Source: Candidatus Polarisedimenticola svalbardensis (GTDB lineage Bacteria; Acidobacteriota; Polarisedimenticolia; Polarisedimenticolales; Polarisedimenticolaceae). From it: DNA of 60,231 nucleotides. The stretch's first letter is position 1. Every line of letters starts with the position of its first letter. The stretch spans positions 1 through 60,231 of the forward strand of contig JACXWD010000010.1 in the NCBI GenBank assembly GCA_014764515.1, in the 5' to 3' direction. The notes under the pieces are model-generated. The model did no database searches and was not told where the DNA came from. It saw nothing but the letters and a program-made list of their open reading frames with translations. The translations under genes were made by a program, and so were the position numbers. Below, one piece after another: positions 34,328 through 41,984 of the stretch.

Positions 34328-35547
34328 GCACGATCGATTACCGTCCCGAAGCGGTGGACATCCTGGTGGTGGATGATGAAGAACAGAATCGCCTGCTTCT
34401 GGAAGAATATCTGAGGCCAGCAGGGTATACGGTCCGCACCGCTGAAAACGGCGAGACCGCCCTCAAGATGGCGCTGGAAAAACCCCCCGATCTTGTGCTA
34501 CTGGACATCATGATGCCGGATATCAACGGCATGGAAGTATGTCAGAGACTCAAGAGCCATGAGTCGACCCGGCTGAGCCAGGTCATGCTGGTAACGGCTC
34601 TGGGAGGTTCCTCGGCCCAGGTTCAGGGCCTGGATTGCGGCGCCGACGACTATGTCGTGAAACCGGTGCGCCGGGATGAATTCCTGGCCAAGGTTCGCTC
34701 CATGCTGCGGGTCCAGCGTCTGGTCCTGGAGCTGCACCGGACACGGGAATCCTTACACTTGCGCAATGCGGAGCTGGAAGAACTGCACGCGCTGAAGGCG
34801 ACACTTTCCCAGTCCCTGGTGCACGATCTTAAAAACCCACTGACATCCATGCTGGGCAACCTGGAGCTGCTTTCCCGTGAGATCGATGAGGCGAAGAGGA
34901 TGCGGGTTACACGTTGCCGCAACCAGGCGGCGCGGATGCACGGCATGATACTGGACCTGCTGGATGTGGCCGGCCTGGAAGAAGGTCGCCTCAAACTGAA
35001 ACAGGAAACGGTGCCTGCCGACGATCTGATCCACGGTTCGCTGGAGGGGCTGGAGGGTCTGGCCGAGCAGCACTCCGTGACTATCGAGGTCGATCTCGTC
35101 TCGGCAGAAGCGGAGATCCATGGTGACCGGTCGGTTCTCACACGGGTGCTGGACAATCTGCTTGTCAACGCTATGAGTCATTCACCGTCCGGAGGAGTGA
35201 TCACGGTTACCTGCGAGGCCCGGGCGGAAGGTGTGGAAGTCGGCGTCACCGACCAGGGATCCGGTATTCCGGAGCAGCTGCGGGACAAAGTGTTTGAAAA
35301 GTTTGCCCGATTGGAACTCCAAGGCGAGGGTGTCAGCGCCAACCGGGGTCTGGGTCTGACCTTTTCACGACTGGCCGTGGAGGCCCACGGTGGTGTGATC
35401 TGGGTGGAAAATGCCCCTGAAGGCGGCGCCCGGTTCCGTATGATCCTGCCTTCGGTGGAGGAGCTTCGCCTTTACGGAAGCGAGGGTGATTCGGCAGGCA
35501 TCGACGGCCGGCCCGGAGCGACCGCCTCGGATGCCGCTTCAGGCTGA
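34324..35547 (+). CDS. Response regulator - histidine kinase (REC-HisKA-HATPase)
   Basis: This 407-residue cytoplasmic protein starts with a canonical receiver domain (VVDDEEQNR, phospho-acceptor Asp61 in LLDIMMPDINGM, Lys in VVKPVRRDE), then a HisKA with SLVHDLKNPLTSMLG (His167) and an HATPase with NLLVNAMSHSPSGG, DQGSGIP and RGLGLTFSRL. No membrane or DNA-binding domain is present. A phosphorelay is likely: the upstream kinase may phosphorylate this receiver, tuning its own kinase. The ATG overlaps the preceding stop by four bases. The last 76 bases overlap the convergent permease gene's 3' end. Confidence 0.9.
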   Translation: MSTIDYRPEAVDILVVDDEEQNRLLLEEYLRPAGYTVRTAENGETALKMALEKPPDLVLLDIMMPDINGMEVCQRLKSHESTRLSQVMLVTALGGSSAQVQGLDCGADDYVVKPVRRDEFLAKVRSMLRVQRLVLELHRTRESLHLRNAELEELHALKATLSQSLVHDLKNPLTSMLGNLELLSREIDEAKRMRVTRCRNQAARMHGMILDLLDVAGLEEGRLKLKQETVPADDLIHGSLEGLEGLAEQHSVTIEVDLVSAEAEIHGDRSVLTRVLDNLLVNAMSHSPSGGVITVTCEARAEGVEVGVTDQGSGIPEQLRDKVFEKFARLELQGEGVSANRGLGLTFSRLAVEAHGGVIWVENAPEGGARFRMILPSVEELRLYGSEGDSAGIDGRPGATASDAASG

Positions 35548-36503
35548 CGGTCAGGGGCGGTTCGGTCGCCCATACGGTTGATAACCAGGACGGTGACGGC
35601 TACCGCCAGGCCGGGGAAGGTGGCGATCCACCATGCGTCCAGCAGCCGATCCCGGCCGTCGGCGATCAGGGACCCCCAGGAGGCCGCCGGTGGGAGGACT
35701 CCCAGCCCCAGGAACGACAGCGAGGTCTCCAGCAGGATGGAATCGCCGGTCCTGAGCGCAGCTTCCACCATGACCGGGGCCGCCGCTCCCGGGAAAACAT
35801 GGAGGACCGCCTGACGCAACGGCCCGGCCCCGGCCGCACGGGCGGAGGCTACCCAGTCGTTCCGCTTGAGGGCCAGCACCTGTCCGCGTACGAGCCTGGC
35901 CGACGTCATCCAACTGGTGGCGCCCAGAATCAGAACGGTGTTCAAAAGCGAAGGGCCGAACAGAGCGACCAGAAGCAACGCCAGGTACAGCCTCGGGATC
36001 GACAGGGCGAGATCGGTGCAACGCATCAGGATGCTGTCCAGGGGACCACCGGCGAAACCGGCGGCCAGGCCGATGGCGGATCCGATGACAACGGCCATGG
36101 CTGCCGCCAGCAGCCCTATAAGCAGGGAGATCTTGCCGCCAAGGACCAGGCGGGCGGCCATATCCCTCCCGTAGGAGTCGGTGCCGAGCAGGAAAAGTTC
36201 GGACCGTACGCCACTGCTCAGGGATCCTCCCTGCAAGTCCGCGACCGAAACCTGCTTCCAGGTGTTTCCGCGGCGAAACTGCAACTCGCTCCGGGTTATC
36301 CCCTCCACTTCGTGGCAATAAATCCGATCCCCGTCGGCGAGTAGCAGTGTTGTGGCGCGGCTCAGAGGGGGCAGGTTCCGGAGGACCAGACCATCGGGTT
36401 GGGCGTTGGGGTCACGGCCCAGTGTGAATTGAGCCACCAGTGCCACAGCAACAAGCACAAGGGCGGCATAGGCTGCTGTGCGGTACAGGGGCCGGCCGCT
36501 CAC
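35472..36503 (-). CDS. ABC peptide/nickel-type permease (DppC/OppC-like)
   Basis: The protein has 343 residues. After one N-terminal TM and a periplasmic segment with GTDSYGRDMAARLVLGGKISLLIGLLA, five further TM helices follow. The motif ARAAGAGPLRQAVLHVFPGAAAPV is the EAA-type loop that meets the ATPase. It works with the DppB-like gene, whose stop it overlaps by four bases (GTGA). The C-terminal tail is low in hydrophobicity and overlaps the convergent kinase gene. Confidence 0.9.
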   Translation of the reverse strand: MSGRPLYRTAAYAALVLVAVALVAQFTLGRDPNAQPDGLVLRNLPPLSRATTLLLADGDRIYCHEVEGITRSELQFRRGNTWKQVSVADLQGGSLSSGVRSELFLLGTDSYGRDMAARLVLGGKISLLIGLLAAAMAVVIGSAIGLAAGFAGGPLDSILMRCTDLALSIPRLYLALLLVALFGPSLLNTVLILGATSWMTSARLVRGQVLALKRNDWVASARAAGAGPLRQAVLHVFPGAAAPVMVEAALRTGDSILLETSLSFLGLGVLPPAASWGSLIADGRDRLLDAWWIATFPGLAVAVTVLVINRMGDRTAPDRQPEAASEAVAPGRPSMPAESPSLP

Positions 36504-37486
36504 GAGCCGTTTTCCGCCAGGCCGTCCCTCACACGGGGGTCCAGCATCGCCATGGCGATATCGGCCAGCAGGTTCCCGATGATGACCAGCCCTGCAGCCA
36601 GTACGGTTGTGGCCAGCACCACAGGCAGGTCATGGGCCTGGATTGCGTTGTAGGTCAGCCGTCCCATACCGGGCCAGCCGAAGACAACTTCGATGATCAA
36701 CGTGCCGGAAACCAGGATCGGGAGGGTCATCCCGATAAGATTCACAACAGGTAGCAGGGCCGGGCGAAGGGCGTGGCGCAGTGTCGCCGCCCGCCGATGG
36801 AGGCCCCGGGCCCGGGCGGCGTGGACGAACGGTTCCGCGAGGGCGGTCAGCAGTCCTCCCCGCACGAAACGGGAAAGACCTGCTGCGGACGACAGGCCGA
36901 GGACAAGGGCCGGCAGGGCCAGGTGTCGCAAGATGTCGAGCCACCGGCCGAGAGCCGAAAGGTCGGCTGCATCCACCGATCGCATGGAGGACGGCGGGAA
37001 AACAGGGAACCGCACAGCCAGAAGCAGGATCGCCATCAGGCCGACCCAGAAAACCGGCATGGCATACAACGCCAGGGCTGTCCCATGGACTCCGCGGACG
37101 ATCCTTCCCCTCGAAAGAGCGGACCATAGTCCCAGTCCGATACCGGCGACAAGATGCACCAGGAGGGCGGCTCCCGAAAGAAGCAGGGTGGCGGGAAGGG
37201 CCTCGGCTATCGCCTGCCGGACCGGACGGGATCTGGAATGGGACCAGCCCAACTCGCCCTTGAGACAGACCGAGGACAGCCATCTCACGTACCGCTCCGG
37301 TGCAGGCCGGTCCAGGCCGTACGCTCTCTCCAGCCGGTCCCGGACCTCAGGAGGCACCGGTCGGTTGCCGATCCATTGATCTACCGGGGAGCCGGGCGCC
37401 GATTCCATCAGGACGAAAACAAGGGTGGCGGCTCCCAGGGCCAGTGGGATCGCCAGCAGAAGCCTCTTGATGATCATGGGACCCAT
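36500..37486 (-). CDS. ABC peptide/nickel-type permease (DppB/OppB-like)
   Basis: The 328-residue permease has six TM helices, with the first followed by ESAPGSPVDQWIGNRPVPPEVRDRLERAYGLDRP, typical of DppB. The EAA-like loop is FVHAARARGLHRRAATLRHALRPALLPVVNLIG. The start ATG 37486 lies 3 bases after the SBP stop; ATG 37477 is an alternative. It would form the translocation pore with the DppC-like protein. Confidence 0.92.
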   Translation of the reverse strand: MGPMIIKRLLLAIPLALGAATLVFVLMESAPGSPVDQWIGNRPVPPEVRDRLERAYGLDRPAPERYVRWLSSVCLKGELGWSHSRSRPVRQAIAEALPATLLLSGAALLVHLVAGIGLGLWSALSRGRIVRGVHGTALALYAMPVFWVGLMAILLLAVRFPVFPPSSMRSVDAADLSALGRWLDILRHLALPALVLGLSSAAGLSRFVRGGLLTALAEPFVHAARARGLHRRAATLRHALRPALLPVVNLIGMTLPILVSGTLIIEVVFGWPGMGRLTYNAIQAHDLPVVLATTVLAAGLVIIGNLLADIAMAMLDPRVRDGLAENGS

Positions 37487-37489
37487 GGT

Positions 37490-39103
37490 TCAGGGATCGA
37501 TCCAGGCCTGTTCCAGTTCGGCCAGGGCATCTCCGGGGACATTCAGGGCAAGGTCGTGAAGACGGGTGGAGCTGGCGACAAGCCTGGATGATTCGAACAG
37601 GAACGTATACGGCTGATCGGCGTGGATACGGTCATGGATCCGCTGGAGGGCGCCGGCCATGAGCGGTATTGTCGGCGCCGCTTCAAGGGCATCGAGGGCG
37701 TCATCGAATTCCGCGGACTTGTACCCCACGACGTTATAGCCGGCCGGAGGCATGGAGCTGGATGCGAACAACGACCGTAATTCCACCTTGCCTTCGAAGG
37801 ACCAGCCGGCAACGTAGGCATCGAAGTCGCCGGACTTGTTGCGGGCGACAAACGCACCCATCTGCATCGGCGGCAGCAGGCGCACATCGACTCCAACCTG
37901 TTTCAGTTGCTCCTGGACCCGGACCATGACCATGTTCCGAAGCTCGTTGCCTGCGTTGGTCGTCATCTCGATCTCGAACGGCTTTCCGTTCCGCTGCAGA
38001 ATCCCGGCGTTCAGCTTGAACCCTTTGGCGGCCAGTATTCTTCTCGATTTGTCCGGATCATAGGGCCAGGCATTTCCATTCACGGCTACCCGGTAGCTTC
38101 GGGGTACGGGCCCCGGGCTCACACTGCCGTGGCCGTAGAGCAGTTCTTCCACGATCCCTTCTCGGTCCACCGCCATGGTCAGGGCCTTACGGATCTCCGG
38201 GTCGTCCAGCGGGGGTCGGGTTGCGTTCCACCCGATGTAGTCATACCCCAGGTTGCGTACTTCACGGACGTTCAGGGACCGGGCGGACACCAGGGCTTCG
38301 GCCTGCCACGGTGGGATCCCTTCCACGAGGTCCACCGTGCCCGCCTGCAGTTGCAGCATTAGATTCCCCAAGTCGGGGACGATGCGGTAGACGACCCGGT
38401 CCAGGCGGGGCAGATCCTGGCGGTAGAACCCGGGGTTGCGCGTGAGGCTGACCTCTTCCCCCGGGCGGTAGCGCTGAAGAAGGAAGGGACCGCAGCCGAC
38501 TCTCGCCGTGGACCAGTCGTGTGTCTGCCAGTTCGCGAACGGGACTTTCCCGAATATATGCCGCGGCAGGATACCGCCGGTGATGATGTCGGCCATCATT
38601 TCCGGATAGGTGCGGTTCAGGATGAAGGTGACGGTGCGTTCATCATCCACCCGCACATCCCGGATGGCGGATTTGACGTCGGCGCTGCTCCATGCCACTT
38701 CCTCCGCGACCTGGGCGGTCCATGTGAACCGGACATCGTCAGCCGTTACGGGAGTCCCGTCGCTCCAGTTCATCTCGCGCAGGTAAAAAGTAACGGCCCG
38801 GCCGTCACTGGAGGTAGTCCAGCTTTCGGCCACCCTTGGCTCCAGGGCAGGCGCTTCGCCGTTTCCGTCGCGGTTTTCCCGAGCCAGCGGCAGGTAGATC
38901 CGTCGCAGTACCTTGAGGGAGCTGGTCTGGTTGGCGAGATACTCGTTCCAGGAATCCAGATCGGAGATGACGCCGATGACTGCGGTCCCACCGCTGACCG
39001 GCTCCAGGGCCCGATCCGGACCGGTGGATTCGCCATCCCCGCCGCAACCGGCCATCAGGAACAAAAGGGTCAGAGTTAACAGCAGTATTCGCCCAGCCTT
39101 CAC
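37490..39103 (-). CDS. Peptide-type ABC transporter substrate-binding lipoprotein
   Basis: This 537-residue family 5 extracellular solute-binding protein (DppA/OppA type) starts with a lipoprotein signal, LLTLTLLFLMAGCGG. Family 5 features are LEPRVAESWTTSSDGRAVTFYLREMNWSDGTPVTADDV and RKALTMAVDREGIVEELLYGHG. It would capture a peptide or related ligand in the periplasm. GTG 39103 has GGAGG five bases upstream and a promoter directly before that. First gene of the three-gene importer operon; no ATPase gene lies within the operon. Confidence 0.93.
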   Translation of the reverse strand: MKAGRILLLTLTLLFLMAGCGGDGESTGPDRALEPVSGGTAVIGVISDLDSWNEYLANQTSSLKVLRRIYLPLARENRDGNGEAPALEPRVAESWTTSSDGRAVTFYLREMNWSDGTPVTADDVRFTWTAQVAEEVAWSSADVKSAIRDVRVDDERTVTFILNRTYPEMMADIITGGILPRHIFGKVPFANWQTHDWSTARVGCGPFLLQRYRPGEEVSLTRNPGFYRQDLPRLDRVVYRIVPDLGNLMLQLQAGTVDLVEGIPPWQAEALVSARSLNVREVRNLGYDYIGWNATRPPLDDPEIRKALTMAVDREGIVEELLYGHGSVSPGPVPRSYRVAVNGNAWPYDPDKSRRILAAKGFKLNAGILQRNGKPFEIEMTTNAGNELRNMVMVRVQEQLKQVGVDVRLLPPMQMGAFVARNKSGDFDAYVAGWSFEGKVELRSLFASSSMPPAGYNVVGYKSAEFDDALDALEAAPTIPLMAGALQRIHDRIHADQPYTFLFESSRLVASSTRLHDLALNVPGDALAELEQAWIDP

Positions 39104-39120
39104 AACCACCTCCAGAGTGC

Positions 39121-39148
39121 AATATAAGGAAGGGAAGCGCCGAGTCAA
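39121..39148 (-). promoter_or_regulatory. Promoter of the peptide importer operon
   Basis: TTGACT (39143-39148) and TATATT (39121-39126) are 16 bases apart on the minus strand. The transcript would begin near 39114, just before the GGAGG, leaving a very short leader. Confidence 0.72.
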
Positions 39149-39168
39149 CTTGCGAAAAACGGGTCGGA

Positions 39169-41403
39169 TCAGACGGTTTCGTGCCAGATGGACAGCAGCC
39201 GCAGGGCCCGGTCCGCGGTCCTGAAGGTGGGAATCCCAAGATCCGTCAGGGCGGCCGCCATGGGGTCGTACATCCGGCCGGCATCCACAACCGCAACCCA
39301 GGGTTTCCTGCAATCGCGATTCAACCGGCCAAGCCGGGTGACGATGGAATCAACGGCATCCAGGTCTTCCCCGTGACGCTGGCCTGCCGGAAGAGTCTGC
39401 AGGGCGGCGGTGAGTGGCACGCAGCCTACAAGACCGACATCCACCGCCGGATCCTGGAGCACCGTATGCACTGCTTTTTCGTACAGTTCGTCGTTCATGA
39501 TCGGTGTCAGGTCCAGCGGGTTGTGGACGCTGACGATGCCGTCGATGCGGCATGCCCGGAACAGACCGGTGAGGATCTCGCGACTTTCTTCTCCCAGATC
39601 CGCCAGTCGGAACGGCCCCAGGTTGTCCGCCATGGCGACACATTCAAACCCGGCGTTGGAGATCGCTCCGAGGCCGCTCCCCGACGGTTTCCTGCCGTCA
39701 AGGAAAGTGAACAGCCTGATGAGGTCATCGAATTCGGCCAGGCTCCGGGCGACGACGACCCCGGCCTCTTCCGCCAACTGCCGGGTGACCTGGTAGTCAC
39801 CTGCGATGGAGGCGGTGTGGGACGCGGACGCCTGGGCGCCTGCAGCTGTTCTGCCGGCACGGTAGAGCAGCACCCGGCGGCCGGACCGGTTGATGTTCCT
39901 GGCGGCCTCGAGCCATCGTGTGCCGTCCCCGGGCTTGAACCCTTCGACGTAACAGGCGTACAGCCGTATCTCTTCGTCGTCCTGAAGGTAGGTCAGATAA
40001 TCGCCGGCGGTGAGATCGGTCTGGTTTCCGATGGTGGCCAGATACTTCGGATTGATCTTGCCCAGCTTGCTGGCCTGGGCGACTGCAAAAGCCCCGCTCT
40101 GGGAGATCATGGCGATGGGGGAGACATCCTGGGGTGTATCCGGCAGTTTATAATCCGGAATGAACAACGTGTCGTAATTTCCCGGACGGGATCGCACTCC
40201 GAGACAGTTGCCACCGTTGATCACCGGACCCTGCCACGATTCCTTCCTGGAACGGTTCAGGGCGTCCTGGACCCGTCCGACCTGCTCTTCGCTCCCATGC
40301 CGTTCCTCCATCCCTCCCGGGATGACGATCAGGCTCTCCGCCTTGCGGAGCCGGACCAGTTCCTCAACGACCCCAGGTGTCTGGGCGGCGTCAACGGCCA
40401 GGATGAATAGATCGACCGTCTCGGGCAAAGAGGCGATATCAGGCACGCAGCGGCACCCTTCGATCTCATCCGCACCCGGTTTGACGACGTAGATCCTGGA
40501 CCGGTCGAACCCTTCCCGGACCGTATTGTTCAGGATGATCCGTCCCGGGTTCATGCGGCTGGAGACGCCGATGATCCCGATACTTGCGGGGCACAGCAGG
40601 TTGCCGATTTTGTGCAGCGGCGGGGACAGCCGGGACTCCGGCAGCGGGTCCCCGAGACGGACCAGTACATCCAGAGCAACCGGTCCGTCAGGCGAAAGTA
40701 CCAGCGGATTGATCTCGAACTCCCGCACCGGGGCAGGCATGGATTCCCGGCCGAACTCCATCAGGGCCTGCAGCAGGTTGTTCAACCTCTCCGGGTCGAC
40801 ACGGGGAGGCTGGTTCCTCAGGCTGCCGTCGATCATGGGGGCGACTGACGATCGGGCGACCATGGCCGGAACCGTTCCAGGATCTGTGGACGATGCGGAG
40901 GCGATGCCGACGCCACCTTCTCCCAGGCGATCGTTGAGGTATTCGGTGTAGACACCGCCGGCGCCGAAGGTCAGGACGGGGCCGAAGTCGTCAGTCCAGC
41001 GCAGTCCGGCCAGGAGCTCACCACCGGGAGAGCGGTCGTAGTCGATCTTCTCCAGGACCAGGAAGCCGTCGATGGGGAAGGAACCGAGGGCGGTCTGCAT
41101 CTCTGCCAGCGTACGGTTGATGTCGTCCACACCTCCGGGGACGATTCGAATACCGCCCACGTCGCTCTTGTGCAGGATTTCAGGGGATACAACCTTTACT
41201 ACCACCGTGCTCGACCGGATCCGGTGCAGCGACTCGGGTTCCACGGAATCGCCTGCAGGCACGAACACGTATTCGGGGACCGGGATTCCGATCCCTTTCA
41301 GGAGCTCGAGCCCCTCGGTTTCAAGGAGGACGGAGCGACCCTGTTCTGCAGCCCGTGCGGCCAGGCGTTGCAGGAGTTCACCGGCGCCTAGGTTGGGGTG
41401 CAT
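39169..41403 (-). CDS. ADP-forming acyl-CoA synthetase (fused beta-alpha, ACS type)
   Basis: This 744-residue enzyme converts acyl-CoA, ADP and phosphate to the free acid, CoA and ATP. The N-terminal half (about 1-240) is the ATP-grasp beta part (TVVVKVVSPEILHKSDVGGIRI, LTFGAGGVYTEYLND). The C-terminal part has the CoA-binding domain (SIGIIGVSSRMNPGRIILNN), then a succinyl-CoA-ligase-like domain with ISQSGAFAVA and ASHTASIAGDY, where the His is the phosphorylated residue. Archaeal ACS are usually separate alpha and beta chains or fused in alpha-beta order, so beta-alpha is worth noting. The gene overlaps iorB by 16 bases, linking it to arylacetyl-CoA use. Symbol left blank. Confidence 0.92.
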   Translation of the reverse strand: MHPNLGAGELLQRLAARAAEQGRSVLLETEGLELLKGIGIPVPEYVFVPAGDSVEPESLHRIRSSTVVVKVVSPEILHKSDVGGIRIVPGGVDDINRTLAEMQTALGSFPIDGFLVLEKIDYDRSPGGELLAGLRWTDDFGPVLTFGAGGVYTEYLNDRLGEGGVGIASASSTDPGTVPAMVARSSVAPMIDGSLRNQPPRVDPERLNNLLQALMEFGRESMPAPVREFEINPLVLSPDGPVALDVLVRLGDPLPESRLSPPLHKIGNLLCPASIGIIGVSSRMNPGRIILNNTVREGFDRSRIYVVKPGADEIEGCRCVPDIASLPETVDLFILAVDAAQTPGVVEELVRLRKAESLIVIPGGMEERHGSEEQVGRVQDALNRSRKESWQGPVINGGNCLGVRSRPGNYDTLFIPDYKLPDTPQDVSPIAMISQSGAFAVAQASKLGKINPKYLATIGNQTDLTAGDYLTYLQDDEEIRLYACYVEGFKPGDGTRWLEAARNINRSGRRVLLYRAGRTAAGAQASASHTASIAGDYQVTRQLAEEAGVVVARSLAEFDDLIRLFTFLDGRKPSGSGLGAISNAGFECVAMADNLGPFRLADLGEESREILTGLFRACRIDGIVSVHNPLDLTPIMNDELYEKAVHTVLQDPAVDVGLVGCVPLTAALQTLPAGQRHGEDLDAVDSIVTRLGRLNRDCRKPWVAVVDAGRMYDPMAAALTDLGIPTFRTADRALRLLSIWHETV

Positions 41404-41972
41404 ACGGCCGCCTCCCGGCCGGCCCGGAACGCCTTGAGGTTGATGTCCACAACCTTGTCGCCCTTGTTCCTGAACTTCTTGAGGATGAACCGCTCGATGA
41501 CCACAGGCTCTATCGGGAGCAGCCCGGCTGCAGCGCCGACGATGACCATGTTGGTGGATCGGGCTGCTCCGGCCTCCCGGGCGAGCCGATCCGCGTCCAC
41601 CAGGATCGAATGCGGCAGCTTGCGGACGGCGTCCAGTACTTCGTCCAGGTCCGGGTACTTTGCAATGTTCAGGACAGGTTTGGATGACGTGATGAGGGTC
41701 CCTTCAGGGGACAGGTATTCCAGATAGCGCAGGCTCTCCATCGGTTCCATACTCAGGATCATGGTGGCCCGGCCCTTGGGGATCAGGTCGCTGCCGATCG
41801 GGCTGTCGGAAATCCTCAGATTGGCCTGTACGGCTCCGCCTCTCTGGGACATGCCGTGCACTTCGGACTGCTTGACGTACAGACCCTCCTCAAGGGCGGC
41901 AGCGGCGATGATGGCTCCGATGGACAGCACGCCCTGCCCGCCTACGCCTGCCAGTACGATGTCGCATCTCAT
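41388..41972 (-). CDS. iorB: Indolepyruvate:ferredoxin oxidoreductase, beta subunit
   Basis: This 194-residue gamma/beta-type subunit belongs to the 2-oxoacid:ferredoxin oxidoreductases. It opens with DIVLAGVGGQGVLSIGAIIAAAALEEG and then SEVHGMSQRGGAVQANLRIS, both signatures of the IorB/PorG fold. It forms the active enzyme with the TPP-binding IorA. GAGGTG precedes ATG 41972. The stop lies inside the ACS gene (16-base overlap). Confidence 0.95.
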   Translation of the reverse strand: MRCDIVLAGVGGQGVLSIGAIIAAAALEEGLYVKQSEVHGMSQRGGAVQANLRISDSPIGSDLIPKGRATMILSMEPMESLRYLEYLSPEGTLITSSKPVLNIAKYPDLDEVLDAVRKLPHSILVDADRLAREAGAARSTNMVIVGAAAGLLPIEPVVIERFILKKFRNKGDKVVDINLKAFRAGREAAVCTPT

Positions 41973-41984
41973 CAGGTCACCTCT

